Source of the DNA: Medicago truncatula
Lineage: Eukaryota > Streptophyta > Magnoliopsida > Fabales > Fabaceae
Reading direction: 5' to 3'
NCBI RefSeq assembly: GCF_003473485.1
Contig: NC_053042.1
Span: forward strand, 17,938,501 to 18,002,500
Length of the DNA stretch: 64,000 nucleotides
The notes under the pieces are model-generated. The model saw only the letters and a program-made list of their open reading frames with translations. It was not told the origin of the DNA and searched no databases. This document shows positions 37,388 to 46,404 of the stretch, piece by piece; within the stretch, counting starts at the first letter, position 1; each line of letters opens with the position of its first letter. The translations under genes were made by a program, and so were the position numbers.

Positions 37388-37707
37388 ATGACTGAAATTC
37401 TCAAATTTATATTTGTTATTATTATTCTATTTCTTTCCATATCTCTTGTTTCAGCGGATTTTGATTGTAAGTCATTTTTATCTTTTTCAAATTTTCTTCT
37501 TTACTTCATACATAGTCTTTTACCTGCTTTAGTAACATTATTTCACTCTTTTTTTTCTTCATAGTAGTACATAATGATTCATACGATTACTTATATGAAT
37601 TTCAAGAATGTGAAGTTGATAACGATTGTCCACAAGATCCCTTACCTATGAAGTGCATTAATTACATTTGTGTTGTTCATAATGAAGAACCTTCAGACAA
37701 TCTCTAG
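37388..37707 (+). CDS. Nodule-specific cysteine-rich (NCR) peptide, 4-Cys
   Basis: Two exons, 37388-37466 and 37565-37707, with the NCR gene layout: exon 1 encodes the signal peptide MTEILKFIFVIIILFLSISL-VSA and the intron falls just after. The 73-residue precursor has the mature pattern C-X5-C-X8-C-X4-C (ECEVDNDC...MKCINYIC). NCR peptides are made in infected nodule cells, secreted through the ER and sent to symbiosomes, where they steer bacteroid differentiation. This one is acidic, with 1 Lys against many Asp/Glu, so direct membrane-type antibacterial activity is unlikely. The acceptor is CATAGTAG, which allows two splice sites three bases apart. Compared with the paralogue at 42015-42305 the C-terminus is nine residues longer (VHNEEPSDNL). 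A shorter upstream Met (37361) is not conserved. Confidence 0.88.
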
Positions 37708-37774
37708 AGAATACACAAACTCCATGAAAGGGAATAATATGTTATCTCATTAGAAAAAGATCTATACAATATAT

Positions 37775-37945
37775 TTTAGGGAAATGCTAACTTGTCCATT
37801 AAGGCACAAGTTAAGAAGTTAAAGATAGAATTATTTTTTTGAAAATTGTGTATTCTACATTAGAAAACTTTAAACATTTAAACTTTCAATACAAAATTTA
37901 TTTATTGTTTGTTTCCTCTTATAGTTAGAATGACCTTATACCTTA
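37775..37945. mobile_element. Insertion in the 3' flank of NCR gene 1
   Basis: The 3' flanks of the two NCR genes align up to about 37775 and again from about 37948 (ATTCCACATGTTGTCGTTTA against the complement of about 41880-41910). The 170 bases between are absent from the other copy. They contain GCACAAGTTAAGAAGTTAAA but no clear TIR, so the nature of the insert is open. Confidence 0.45.
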
Positions 37946-38049
37946 TTCTATAAAATTCCACATGTTGTCGTTTAATTATTGTGTTGGCTTTCAATAATTA
38001 TGTTTTCTTCTAGTTTCATATACCTTGAAGTTATGGCTTTGTACACTAA

Positions 38050-38872
38050 AGCTCTGTTTAGTAAAAATAGCGGATAGCTGATAAGCTAGCTGATAGCTTT
38101 TAGCTGATAAGCTAACTGAAGTGTTTGGTAAAAATAGCGGTTCAACTAACTGATAAATGTAAAATGACATAAAGGATATTCTTAATTCATAATAAAAATT
38201 ATATCATTAATTTAAGTATTTGTAATTTTGTAAACTAATTTTTCTTTAAAAAAATACTTTAAATTTATTAATTTAATATATCCTATATATTATAAATTAA
38301 ATTCAATTTTATTCACTAAAATTTTATCTTATATTTATTATCATTTAAGTGTTTCCACTTTATAAAAAAAATAACATTTACCTCAAAAACAAAAAAAAAG
38401 GTAGCACTAATAGAGTAATACTAATAACAGAGAATAAAGAAAATAACACTTACCTCAAAAAAAAAAAAAGTAACACTAATAGAATAATAGTATTTTGTTT
38501 CGTAAAAAAAAAAACGAAGGTATATATTTTTTCAAAAAAAAAAAAAAAAAGGTCAGCTGATATATATACAAAAATTGGAATAAAGGGATAGTAGTCTTTA
38601 TTACGTAGCTTATTATAAAAATTATAATGGATAAAAATACAATTTAAATGAAATAATAAGGGTAAAATTGGAAGAAAAAGTGAGAAGATATAAGCTATAA
38701 GCTTAAACGCTACTTGGAATAGCTTCTGAAAAATAGCTTATAAGCTCGTGAAATAAGCTATAAGCTCATGGTGAAAAAGTGTTACCAAACAGAGCTTTTT
38801 TTGTCAAACGAGCTTATAAGCTATAAACTAAAAGCTAAAAGCTCTTTTTTTTTTTGTTAACCAAACAGACCC
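38050..38872. mobile_element. PIF/Harbinger-like non-autonomous element (823 bp)
   Basis: Ends AGCTCTGTTTAG and CCAAACAGACCC form imperfect terminal inverted repeats, and TAA flanks both sides (38047-38049, 38873-38875), the 3-bp duplication typical of PIF/Harbinger. Sub-terminal AGCTGATAAGCTA / GCTTATAAGCTATAAGC repeats run inward in opposite directions. The interior is AT-rich with poly(A) tracts and no coding capacity. Confidence 0.7.
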
Positions 38873-39588
38873 TAAGACAATGGCAATGAAATAAAATGAG
38901 ACATTAAAGATTATTATTTCAATTTTATTCTTTTATCTAAATTTGGAGGTACCACTAAACATATCACATTTTCATTCCAACCCCACTATCAATCAAATTA
39001 TCTTCGATGCACTACAACATTTATTAGCTACTCAAATTTATGAAAGGACATAAAAACATAGGTTGTAGTGTCTATTATACAACATTTTAAAAATAAAAAT
39101 GGTTACCATTATATTGATACAAAGTTATCTTAAAGGTTCCAAGTAAATCAACCCATTGCTGAAACATTTTTCAATTTACGTTGACTTGAAAAATAGTATT
39201 TAAACTAACTTACTTAGTTTAAGGTTGTTGGTTTCGTTGACTTTTCATATTATTTGGTTTTCTGTTGTGTGGATTTGAAAAAAGAGAAACATATGCATTT
39301 TTCAACATAAGGAGGATCACTTACAACATTTAAGTGAAAAAGTTAAGCTTATGTTCTTTTCGTTATGAAATCTAAATATGCAACGTTTGATTTTGATTAT
39401 CATTTTTGGAGGCTTAGCCCTCTTCCTTGTTTTATTGTTGTATCTTAGCTCTCTACGTTTTTCTCTCTCTTCTGATTTACTTTATAATGTAACCTTTTAA
39501 TGAATCTATGTATTCTTCGATACGACATGTGTTGGAGAGAGTTTTTTGGTTTGTTAATATATTTCATTTTTATCTCTTAAAAAAATTA

Positions 39589-40927
39589 GGGTTAATACCA
39601 TTTTTGGTCCCTGTAATATTAGCGAATTCCGGTTTTAGTCTCTGTAAAAAAAAAAGTTTAGATTCCATCCCTATCATTTGAGATTATTCCACTTTTGGTC
39701 CCTCACTTAAACTTGTCAGCAGAATCTGCTGACGTGTCCAATTGACTGTGTAATTATTTTAATTTTTTAGCTTAAGTTGTTTTTTTATTTAAAAATTAAA
39801 TAAAAAACAAATTAAAATTACAATTAAAAAACCACAAAAATCAAATGCCCTTGTTTTCCAGCTTCTTCTTTCATCGTTTTTCTTCTTCTTCTTCCTATTC
39901 ATCACAAACCCAAGTAACAAGAACAAAAATGTGCAGCAAGCTTCATGTTTATATATAAAAAAATAAAAAAAACAGATTCACAAAATTTCATGAACAACAA
40001 CAACACAAGCTTCAATAAGAAATTCACAAATTCACAAACTTTTAACTAAGAAATAAGAAAACTCTTTATCCCCATAATCATCATCCCACCTATTTCACCA
40101 CCATTATCGTCAACACCACCACCAAATTCATCACCATTATTGTTGATGGTGAAGAAGGCACACTTGAAGCAGTGATTTTTGCCGCCTGTAACTGTTTACA
40201 AAACCAAACATATAAATTGTGGATGATTCAACTCAGATTCTTCTTCTTCATCCTTTCCCTCTTTTAAAACAAAGCTTTCTCTTTCTCTCTCTAAACAACA
40301 CTCCTATTCATGTTTATGTTTCTTTAAGTGTGTGATTCAAATTTTAAGAAACCCATAAATTCGAAATTGAAAGATGAGATTTTTATAAACCCAGAAATTC
40401 AATTGTGTTTTGTTGATAAAAAGGACCAAGAATGAAAAATAAAAAATGGATTTCGATTTGAGATGTATTGGGTCAGATTCGATTTGGAGAAAGAAGATGA
40501 AAGTTCAAGAAGAAAGTTAATGAGGAAAAGGAAGGTGATGATGGTGTCGTGATTTTTGGGGGTCAAGCTGGAGAAGAAGAATTGGGCAGGGAAGGGAAAG
40601 ATGAATATGAAGAACATGGGAAGGATGAACATGAATAAATGATTTTTTTTTTTTAATTTAAGTTATTTTATTTCAATTCTAAAATTTGTTTTTAACTAAT
40701 TAAATAAATGTAAATCAAAATAAAAGCCACTAGGAAATAAATTTAATGATAAAAGTAAAAAAATTACACAGTCAGCGTGACACATGTGCAGATTCTGCTG
40801 ACAGGGTTAAACGAGGGACTAAAAGTGGAGGAATCTGAAATTACAGGGACAGAATCTAAACTTTTTTTTTATAGGGACTAAAACCGGAATTCGCTAATAT
40901 TACAAGGACCAAAAGTGATATTAACCC
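39589..40927. mobile_element. Mutator-like foldback element (1339 bp)
   Basis: Terminal inverted repeats of about 165 bases: GGGTTAATACCATTTTTGGT at the left and, on the other strand, GGGTTAATATCACTTTTGGT at the right. A perfect 9-bp target duplication AAAAAATTA flanks it (39580-39588 and 40928-40936), which places it with Mutator-like elements. The open frame on the minus strand at 40399-40632 is Phe/Ser-rich with no known domain. Perfect duplication suggests a fairly recent insertion between the two NCR genes. Confidence 0.9.
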
Positions 40928-40936
40928 AAAAAATTA

Positions 40937-41369
40937 CTTAGTAAGAGGCAAAATGCACCGAGTTCACAAAAAATCACCTAACAAATGCATTCACAAAAAT
41001 GACAAAATCATTCTCTAAGAGTGTGTTTGGATGAGGGAATATTTTGAGAGAATTCAACTACTTTGAGGTGAATTCAAATAATAGAATTCAACTTAAAGTA
41101 GTTGAATTCCCTCAAAACATTCCCCAATCAAAACACACTCTAAACATTCCTTTAAATTCACACAGAGTTCACAAACTCTCTCTATATATATATATGTGTG
41201 TGTGTGTTGGTGAGACCCACCCAACATGTGTTTTATGCAATCCTGTTAACAAACTCTTGATCCTGACCACAAAATTTTAAAAAAAACCTTTGTTAAATTG
41301 GATCACATTGTTTTTTTTTGTTTTCATTTCTATATATGAATGAATTAGGAAAATTAGGTTTTTAGTTTT

Positions 41370-41454
<85 letters not shown>

Positions 41455-41900
41455 GTGTGGATATGATAATTAGGTTACTGTATGCATTTTTGTCAAAAAG
41501 AAAGTTACTAAACGCTTTGATGGAACTTTGTTCCTACAACATATTACTAGATTAGGCTAATATAAGATATAATCATAGTTTCTAGATGACTATCATATCG
41601 ACATATTATACTATATTATTTGCAATTCAATGAATATGTGCATAAATTTAAAAAAAGGTTTAATTATCAAAGCTTTTTGTGAACAACAAAAATAGTAAAA
41701 TATTATAATAACAAGAAATTAGGGTTGTTATCAAATTTATATAGAAGAATACACTCTAAATAATAGTCTCTACTATCTTATTTCGTTTCAATTCCATCAT
41801 CTTATAGTACAAAACTATAACTACAAGATATGTGAAGCTAGACAAAGAAATATATAAAAGAAAAATTAATGGATGTAAACACAATAACTAAATGACAACG
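40937..41900. other. Intergenic between the NCR genes
   Basis: AT-rich, with a long (AT)n tract (41378-41451). 41016-41160 has an inverted pair (GAGAATTCAACTACTTTGAG and TTAAAGTAGTTGAATTCCCT), probably a small MITE. No gene. Confidence 0.5.
41378..41451. repeat. (AT)n microsatellite, about 37 units
   Basis: Uninterrupted AT dinucleotides over about 74 bases between the two NCR genes. Confidence 0.98.
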
Positions 41901-42014
41901 TGTGGAATGTTATTGCATAAGAGGTATATTGTAGAGATCTTTCACTAGTGAAAAAACTTATTATTCCCCTTGGTGTTTGTGTACTATCTAGACTTTGCAC
42001 AAATGATTTTTTTT

Positions 42015-42305
42015 CTAACCAATACAAATGTTATTAATGCACTTCATAGTAAAAGGATCTTGTGGACAATCTTCATCAACTTCACATTCATATGATTCAG
42101 GATTATTATCATGTAAATCAGTATATGCTGTAATGAAAAAAATATAATGGAATAATGTTACTAAAATGGGATAGAATATTGTGTACAAAGTAAAGAATAA
42201 AATTTCAAAAAAGGATAAAAATGACTTACAGTCAAAATCCGCTCCAACAAGAGATACAGAAAGAAATAAGATAATAACACAAATAAATTTGAGAATTTTA
42301 GTCAT
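42015..42305 (-). CDS. Nodule-specific cysteine-rich (NCR) peptide, 4-Cys
   Basis: Two exons, 42230-42305 and 42015-42127, join in phase 1 to a 62-residue precursor. The signal peptide is MTKILKFICVIILFLSVSLV-GA. The mature part is acidic with C-X5-C-X8-C-X4-C (YECEVDEDC...MKCINNIC) and ends after ICIG. It is the inverted paralogue of the gene at 37388-37707; spacing and residues of the Cys region are nearly the same, while the stretch between the signal and the first Cys differs more. The TATA-like TTTATA (42351-42356 on the plus strand) lies about 50 bases upstream. Expression in nodules is expected from the family and not shown here. Confidence 0.88.
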   Translation of the reverse strand: MTKILKFICVIILFLSVSLVGADFDCKSFLSFFEILFFTLYTIFYPILVTLFHYIFFITAYTDLHDNNPESYECEVDEDCPQDPFTMKCINNICIG

Positions 42306-42350
42306 ATTTTTTCTTCTTTGTATGTAAAAAATGTAATACAATTTGATTTC

Positions 42351-42379
42351 TTTATAGTGTGCAAAGCTCATTCTCTCAC
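42351..42379 (-). promoter_or_regulatory. Putative core promoter of NCR gene 2
   Basis: On the minus strand GAATGAGCTTTGCACACTAT runs into TATAAA, matching the block before NCR gene 1 and at the same distance from the start codon. Upstream similarity between the two genes continues for at least 200 bases (TTTTAGGAATGGC, CTATTTAATTATA). Confidence 0.6.
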
Positions 42380-42854
42380 GAATATAATTAAATAGTTTTC
42401 ACACTTATGGAAATGCAAAAAGCCATTCCTAAAACTACAATTTTTATTTGATTAAAATAATGGAATAATTATTAAATGTCTCTTAAAGTTGATCAATATG
42501 TTGTGTTTGCCCTTAAGCTCACTTAACAAAGTGTTCAAATAAAACAAACTTGCTAATCATAAAAATTAATTATTTATTTTTTAAGGAAACAATTCATTGT
42601 TTAAAAATTAATTATTTATTTTTTGAAAACACCCATATATAAAAAAAGTGATCTTATGAAAATATAAATTTATCTACACATCACCCACTAACAACTTGAG
42701 ATTTTTATTTCTCATATTACTCTCAGTAAAAATTATTTTGTGCATGTTAGATTTTGATTAATCTATGCTATACATAAAGAAAATAACATCTTTTGACTTT
42801 TTTGGGTTGACTTTTTCTTCTTTCAAAATTACCATCAACTTTAAATACAAATAA

Positions 42855-43177
42855 GACAAAATTACACTTTTAGTCCCTTAACTTAATTTCAGGTAACAGT
42901 TTGATCCTTTATTTTATTTTATTTTTTTCATTTCAATTTGATCCTTTTTGTCCATTTTTATATACATTTTCAAGCTTCAAATCTAATATTCTTATGCAAA
43001 CATAGACGAGGATCATAGATTTGAAGATTGAAAGACCATAAGAAAATAAAATCATGAATTTTAAGCTTAAAAATTCATATGAAAATGGACAAAAATGACC
43101 AAATTGAAATGAAAAAAAGATAAAGGACCAAACTGTTACCTGAAATTAAGTTAAGGGACTAAAAATGTAATTTTGCC
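42855..43177. mobile_element. Mutator-like foldback MITE (323 bp)
   Basis: Ends GACAAAATTACACTTTTAGT and, on the other strand, GGCAAAATTACATTTTTAGT, with inverted similarity running most of the way to the centre. The target duplication TACAAATAA is perfect (42846-42854, 43178-43186). A 9-bp duplication and long inverted arms point to a Mutator-like foldback MITE. It lies upstream of NCR gene 2. Confidence 0.88.
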
Positions 43178-43612
43178 TACAAATAACACATATAACAAAT
43201 AGATAAAAATAAACTCAAATATTAAAATAAAATGTAACAAATTGTATATGTCTGATGTTTTCCATTAAAGTAAATGTAATATTTCGAAGTAATTTACATG
43301 GTATTAATTGAAGGATACAATTGAAAAGGAAAAGACAATGTAGCATTAAAAACTAAAAGTGACTTTCATTTTAAAATGGAGGAATTACAATAGACTTTCT
43401 ATATTATATATATTTTTTTATATATTTTAATACTTTATCATAAAATAACATATAAAATTCAATTATCCGAAGATAATTAAATTACACCTAAAAAAATTAT
43501 ATCAAAACAATAAATTAAAACCAGACTTTATGAGCAAAATTTATCTACTCATACTCTTATCTCATCTATTAGTAAGAGTAGTTGTCATATTACTATTTTT
43601 TTAATAATCTAT

Positions 43613-43616
<4 letters not shown>

Positions 43617-43666
<50 letters not shown>
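43617..43666. repeat. (AT)n microsatellite, 25 units
   Basis: Uninterrupted AT dinucleotides in intergenic DNA about 1.3 kb upstream of NCR gene 2. Confidence 0.98.
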
Positions 43667-43670
<4 letters not shown>

Positions 43671-44238
43671 TTTTGTGTTTGATATTTTATTATTCCTAGT
43701 TATATTATTATAACATTCTTAGACAGATTTGCTCAATGTTATATTATTGATTTTATTGAAAAATATAATAATTTTTAGGGTAAAGTGTACTCTTGGCCTC
43801 CTAAGTTTTAAAATGTTGCGATTTTGACATCCTATTAAAAAACATGAAAAATTTGGCCCCCCCAAGAATTAGCCCATTTGCAATATTGATATTTTTTGTC
43901 AATTTTGACCGAGTCAACACTGATTTGTGACTTCATTAAAGGACGTCGCACATCACGTGTGTATATTCGTATTTTTTAAAAAACTAAAAGCCATGCGTGT
44001 AATTAGTTGGATTAAAAAAAAGAAAAAAGAAAAATGGAAAGGCTTGGCACATGAGAGCTCTCCAACGGTAAGAAATTAGGGTTTAAAAACCCCCAATGAT
44101 TACCCTAATCTCCATTGTTCTTCTTCAATTTCCTTTCTTCTTTCGATTCATCATGTTCCATTCTTCGTCCATTATTCTTCAATTTACTTTCTTCAATTTC
44201 CTTTCATCTTGTTCGATTTCTGGGTTTGCAGAACAAAA

Positions 44239-44515
44239 AATGGGTGGACCATATTCATCTTCAACTGTGACTGGCTCATCAAGTTTGTTACTGTGATGTT
44301 GATTCACCTCTAGTAACTGCCTGGACTGATGAAAACCTAGAAAGGAGGTTCCATGGATGTGGGAAGTATTTCCAGAGATGAAAGTGAAGTTTTTTTAGGT
44401 GGTTTGATCCAGAAGTTCCTGAGAGGCAGAAGAAACTGATTAGAGGTCTATTAAACAAGAATGATGCATTGAAGAACAAGGAAAAAAATGCTTGTGTTAA
44501 CAATTGTAATTTTAG
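44239..44515 (+). pseudogene. GRF-type zinc finger, disrupted
   Basis: The frame YCDVDSPLVTAWTDENLERR continues as FHGCGKYFQR and then, after stops, FFRWFDPEVPERQKKLIRGL. This is the GRF zinc finger (C-x-C...LVT.WT...N.GRRF.GC...CxFF.W.D). The second Cys is Val, two TGA codons replace the region of the third and fourth ligands, and the upstream MGGPYSSS part is in another frame. GRF fingers of this kind accompany plant Mutator-like and other DNA transposons. Not functional. Confidence 0.7.
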
Positions 44516-45134
44516 GTATGTTGTTATTTCTAAGTTTGTTGGTGATTTTCAAATTTCCTGTCATATTTAAATGTCAATCTTATGAGCGTTTGAAAGAGCA
44601 TAACATAATATAACCTCAAAAGAGTACTTAACATTCACATAGCAAAATAATGGGTCATTAGAGTACTTAACATTACATAACCAAAAGAGCATAATCAAAA
44701 GAGTACTTAAATAAAGAATACATAACCAAAAGAGCATTAAGAGTACTTTAGAGTACTTAACCTAACATAACCAAAATATCATTAAGAGTACTTAATATTA
44801 CATCACATAACTATATCAATAAAAGATGTAACATCAGTCTCATTGCACTTCCTAACTTAAGTCTTGTTCACTGACTGTTGAGTCCCAACTTGTGCCATAT
44901 CATCACTTTTCCTCTTAACTTATGTAGTTCTTGAGTTTCTAGGCACAAACAAAGCCTCCTCACCCACAACATGTTTGTCATCTCTCATTGTTCCAGATGT
45001 GTTGCTTGTAGCAGCAGTTACAGTATTGGATCCAGCTACAGGGGGCAACAGTGTTGACAAAAGTTACAGTAGGTGGAGCTTGGACTGAGGCATTAACAGG
45101 CGGTACACTTTTGCTTGACTTTGCAGCATCAATT

Positions 45135-46150
45135 TTAGTCTTTTTCTTTCTTGTTTTGCTTATCACATCTGAAGGCACATTGGATGTGGTAGCTTGTGCA
45201 GATTGTATGACAGTAAGATTTTGCATTTGAAGCAAGATTTGTGCTGGTACCAGCATGTGTGGTAGCTTGTGCATTAGCAACATTACCATTAGTGTTGACA
45301 TCATTTGTATTAGCTTGTGCATTTGAAGCCTCAGAGTGTTGCATATCAGTATTAGAACAAACATACATTCTCTCAAATACTAATCCCCTAAGTCCATGTT
45401 TGCATTTAATCTTAACACTACTCCCAGGATTACTTCTGATAAACTCTTTTGCATAGTTTCTTAGATGGGCATATTGTTCATCACTAGCCCCATGAATAAA
45501 TTCTAATGCCCTCATTTTTGCCCTATACATCTAAAAGGTACTCAACATCATCGACCACCTATTCTTACACTCTTCTTGCAGAACTTTAAGGGTCATAATA
45601 GGTGAATGCTTAAGTATTGGAACCAGCTTCTTAGCCAACACCTTTGTGGTTAACAATCTCACTTTAGCAGTGTGATAGCAAGTATGAGCTGAATTAAAAC
45701 TAGAAAGAACAAAATTAGTTTGAGGAGGAACCTTGCTGAATCTCATATGGCATGCACATCCTTTCATGCACTTCACCACAATTCTTTTCTTCTCATTTTT
45801 CTTGAGGCACACATTCTTCCTATGCTGCAAAGCATATTCTTTCACAACATTTTTTTTACTAACCCAACAGTTGCAAAGATTTTCCCCTTCTCAAATATCA
45901 CAGGTTCATTATTAATACCCAACTTAAACCTTTGCAGTTTTTTTTCTTGATAGCATTATCTTCTTAGATGAAACATGCCTTTTCTAGAACATCTGACTCT
46001 CATTCTCATCTTCAAAGTCATCCACACTAGTCACTTCAGGGTTCCTAGATACTTCAAGACCAACCAAAGTTTGACAAGGGTTAACTGATTGACTAACATC
46101 AACGGTTGTGCAACACGAACAGAAGAGAGTGCAAGGTAATATCTCAGTTT
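45135..46150 (-). pseudogene. Mutator-like transposase, N-terminal part with internal deletion
   Basis: From 5' to 3': FEKGKIFATVGLVKN, then VVKEYALQHRKNVCLKKNEK and VVKCMKGCACHMRFSKVPPQ, TCYHTAKVRLLTTKVLAKKL, VLQEECKNRWSMMLSTF, a TAG at 45532, then MYRAKMRALEFIHGASDEQY and YAKEFIRSNPGSSVKIKC. This is the conserved N-terminal region of MuDR-type transposases. Straight afterwards comes an Asn/Thr/Ala-rich tail (QANTNDVNTNGNVANAQATT) usually found at the C-terminal end, so the catalytic DDE domain and SWIM finger are deleted. Further frameshifts upstream of 45845. It is dead. Confidence 0.75.
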
Positions 46151-46404
46151 GGGAGAAACCGAGCGAGACATGGTCTTAAAATGAGAGCAAAGAGCCATTT
46201 GATGGTTTAGAGAGGCACCATACTAAAGTACACAGTAAATCTTCGGAAATTTATAATTTCAAAATTTCCCAGCAATCACAACTACATAAGTAAAGTTTCA
46301 AGGCCCAGATAAATCAAACAAAATAACTACACTATATAAAATAATTAAAAATATTATGAATTACACTGAACAAGTCTAACATTGATCTTATTATTCTGCC
46401 AAAC

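Larger units (their letters stand above)
43776..46200. mobile_element. Dead Mutator-like transposon region
   Basis: The left edge, AGGGTAAAGTGTACTCTTGG, looks like a Mutator-like terminus. Inside are a GRF zinc-finger pseudogene on the plus strand and a transposase pseudogene on the minus strand. A matching right terminus was not found before ING1 ends at 46405, so the element is probably truncated or rearranged. Borders are approximate. Confidence 0.55.

Noticed and set aside
40399..40632. Minus-strand 77-residue frame inside the Mutator-like element
   Set aside because: Phe/Ser-rich by composition; could be a captured fragment, but no family match can be shown.
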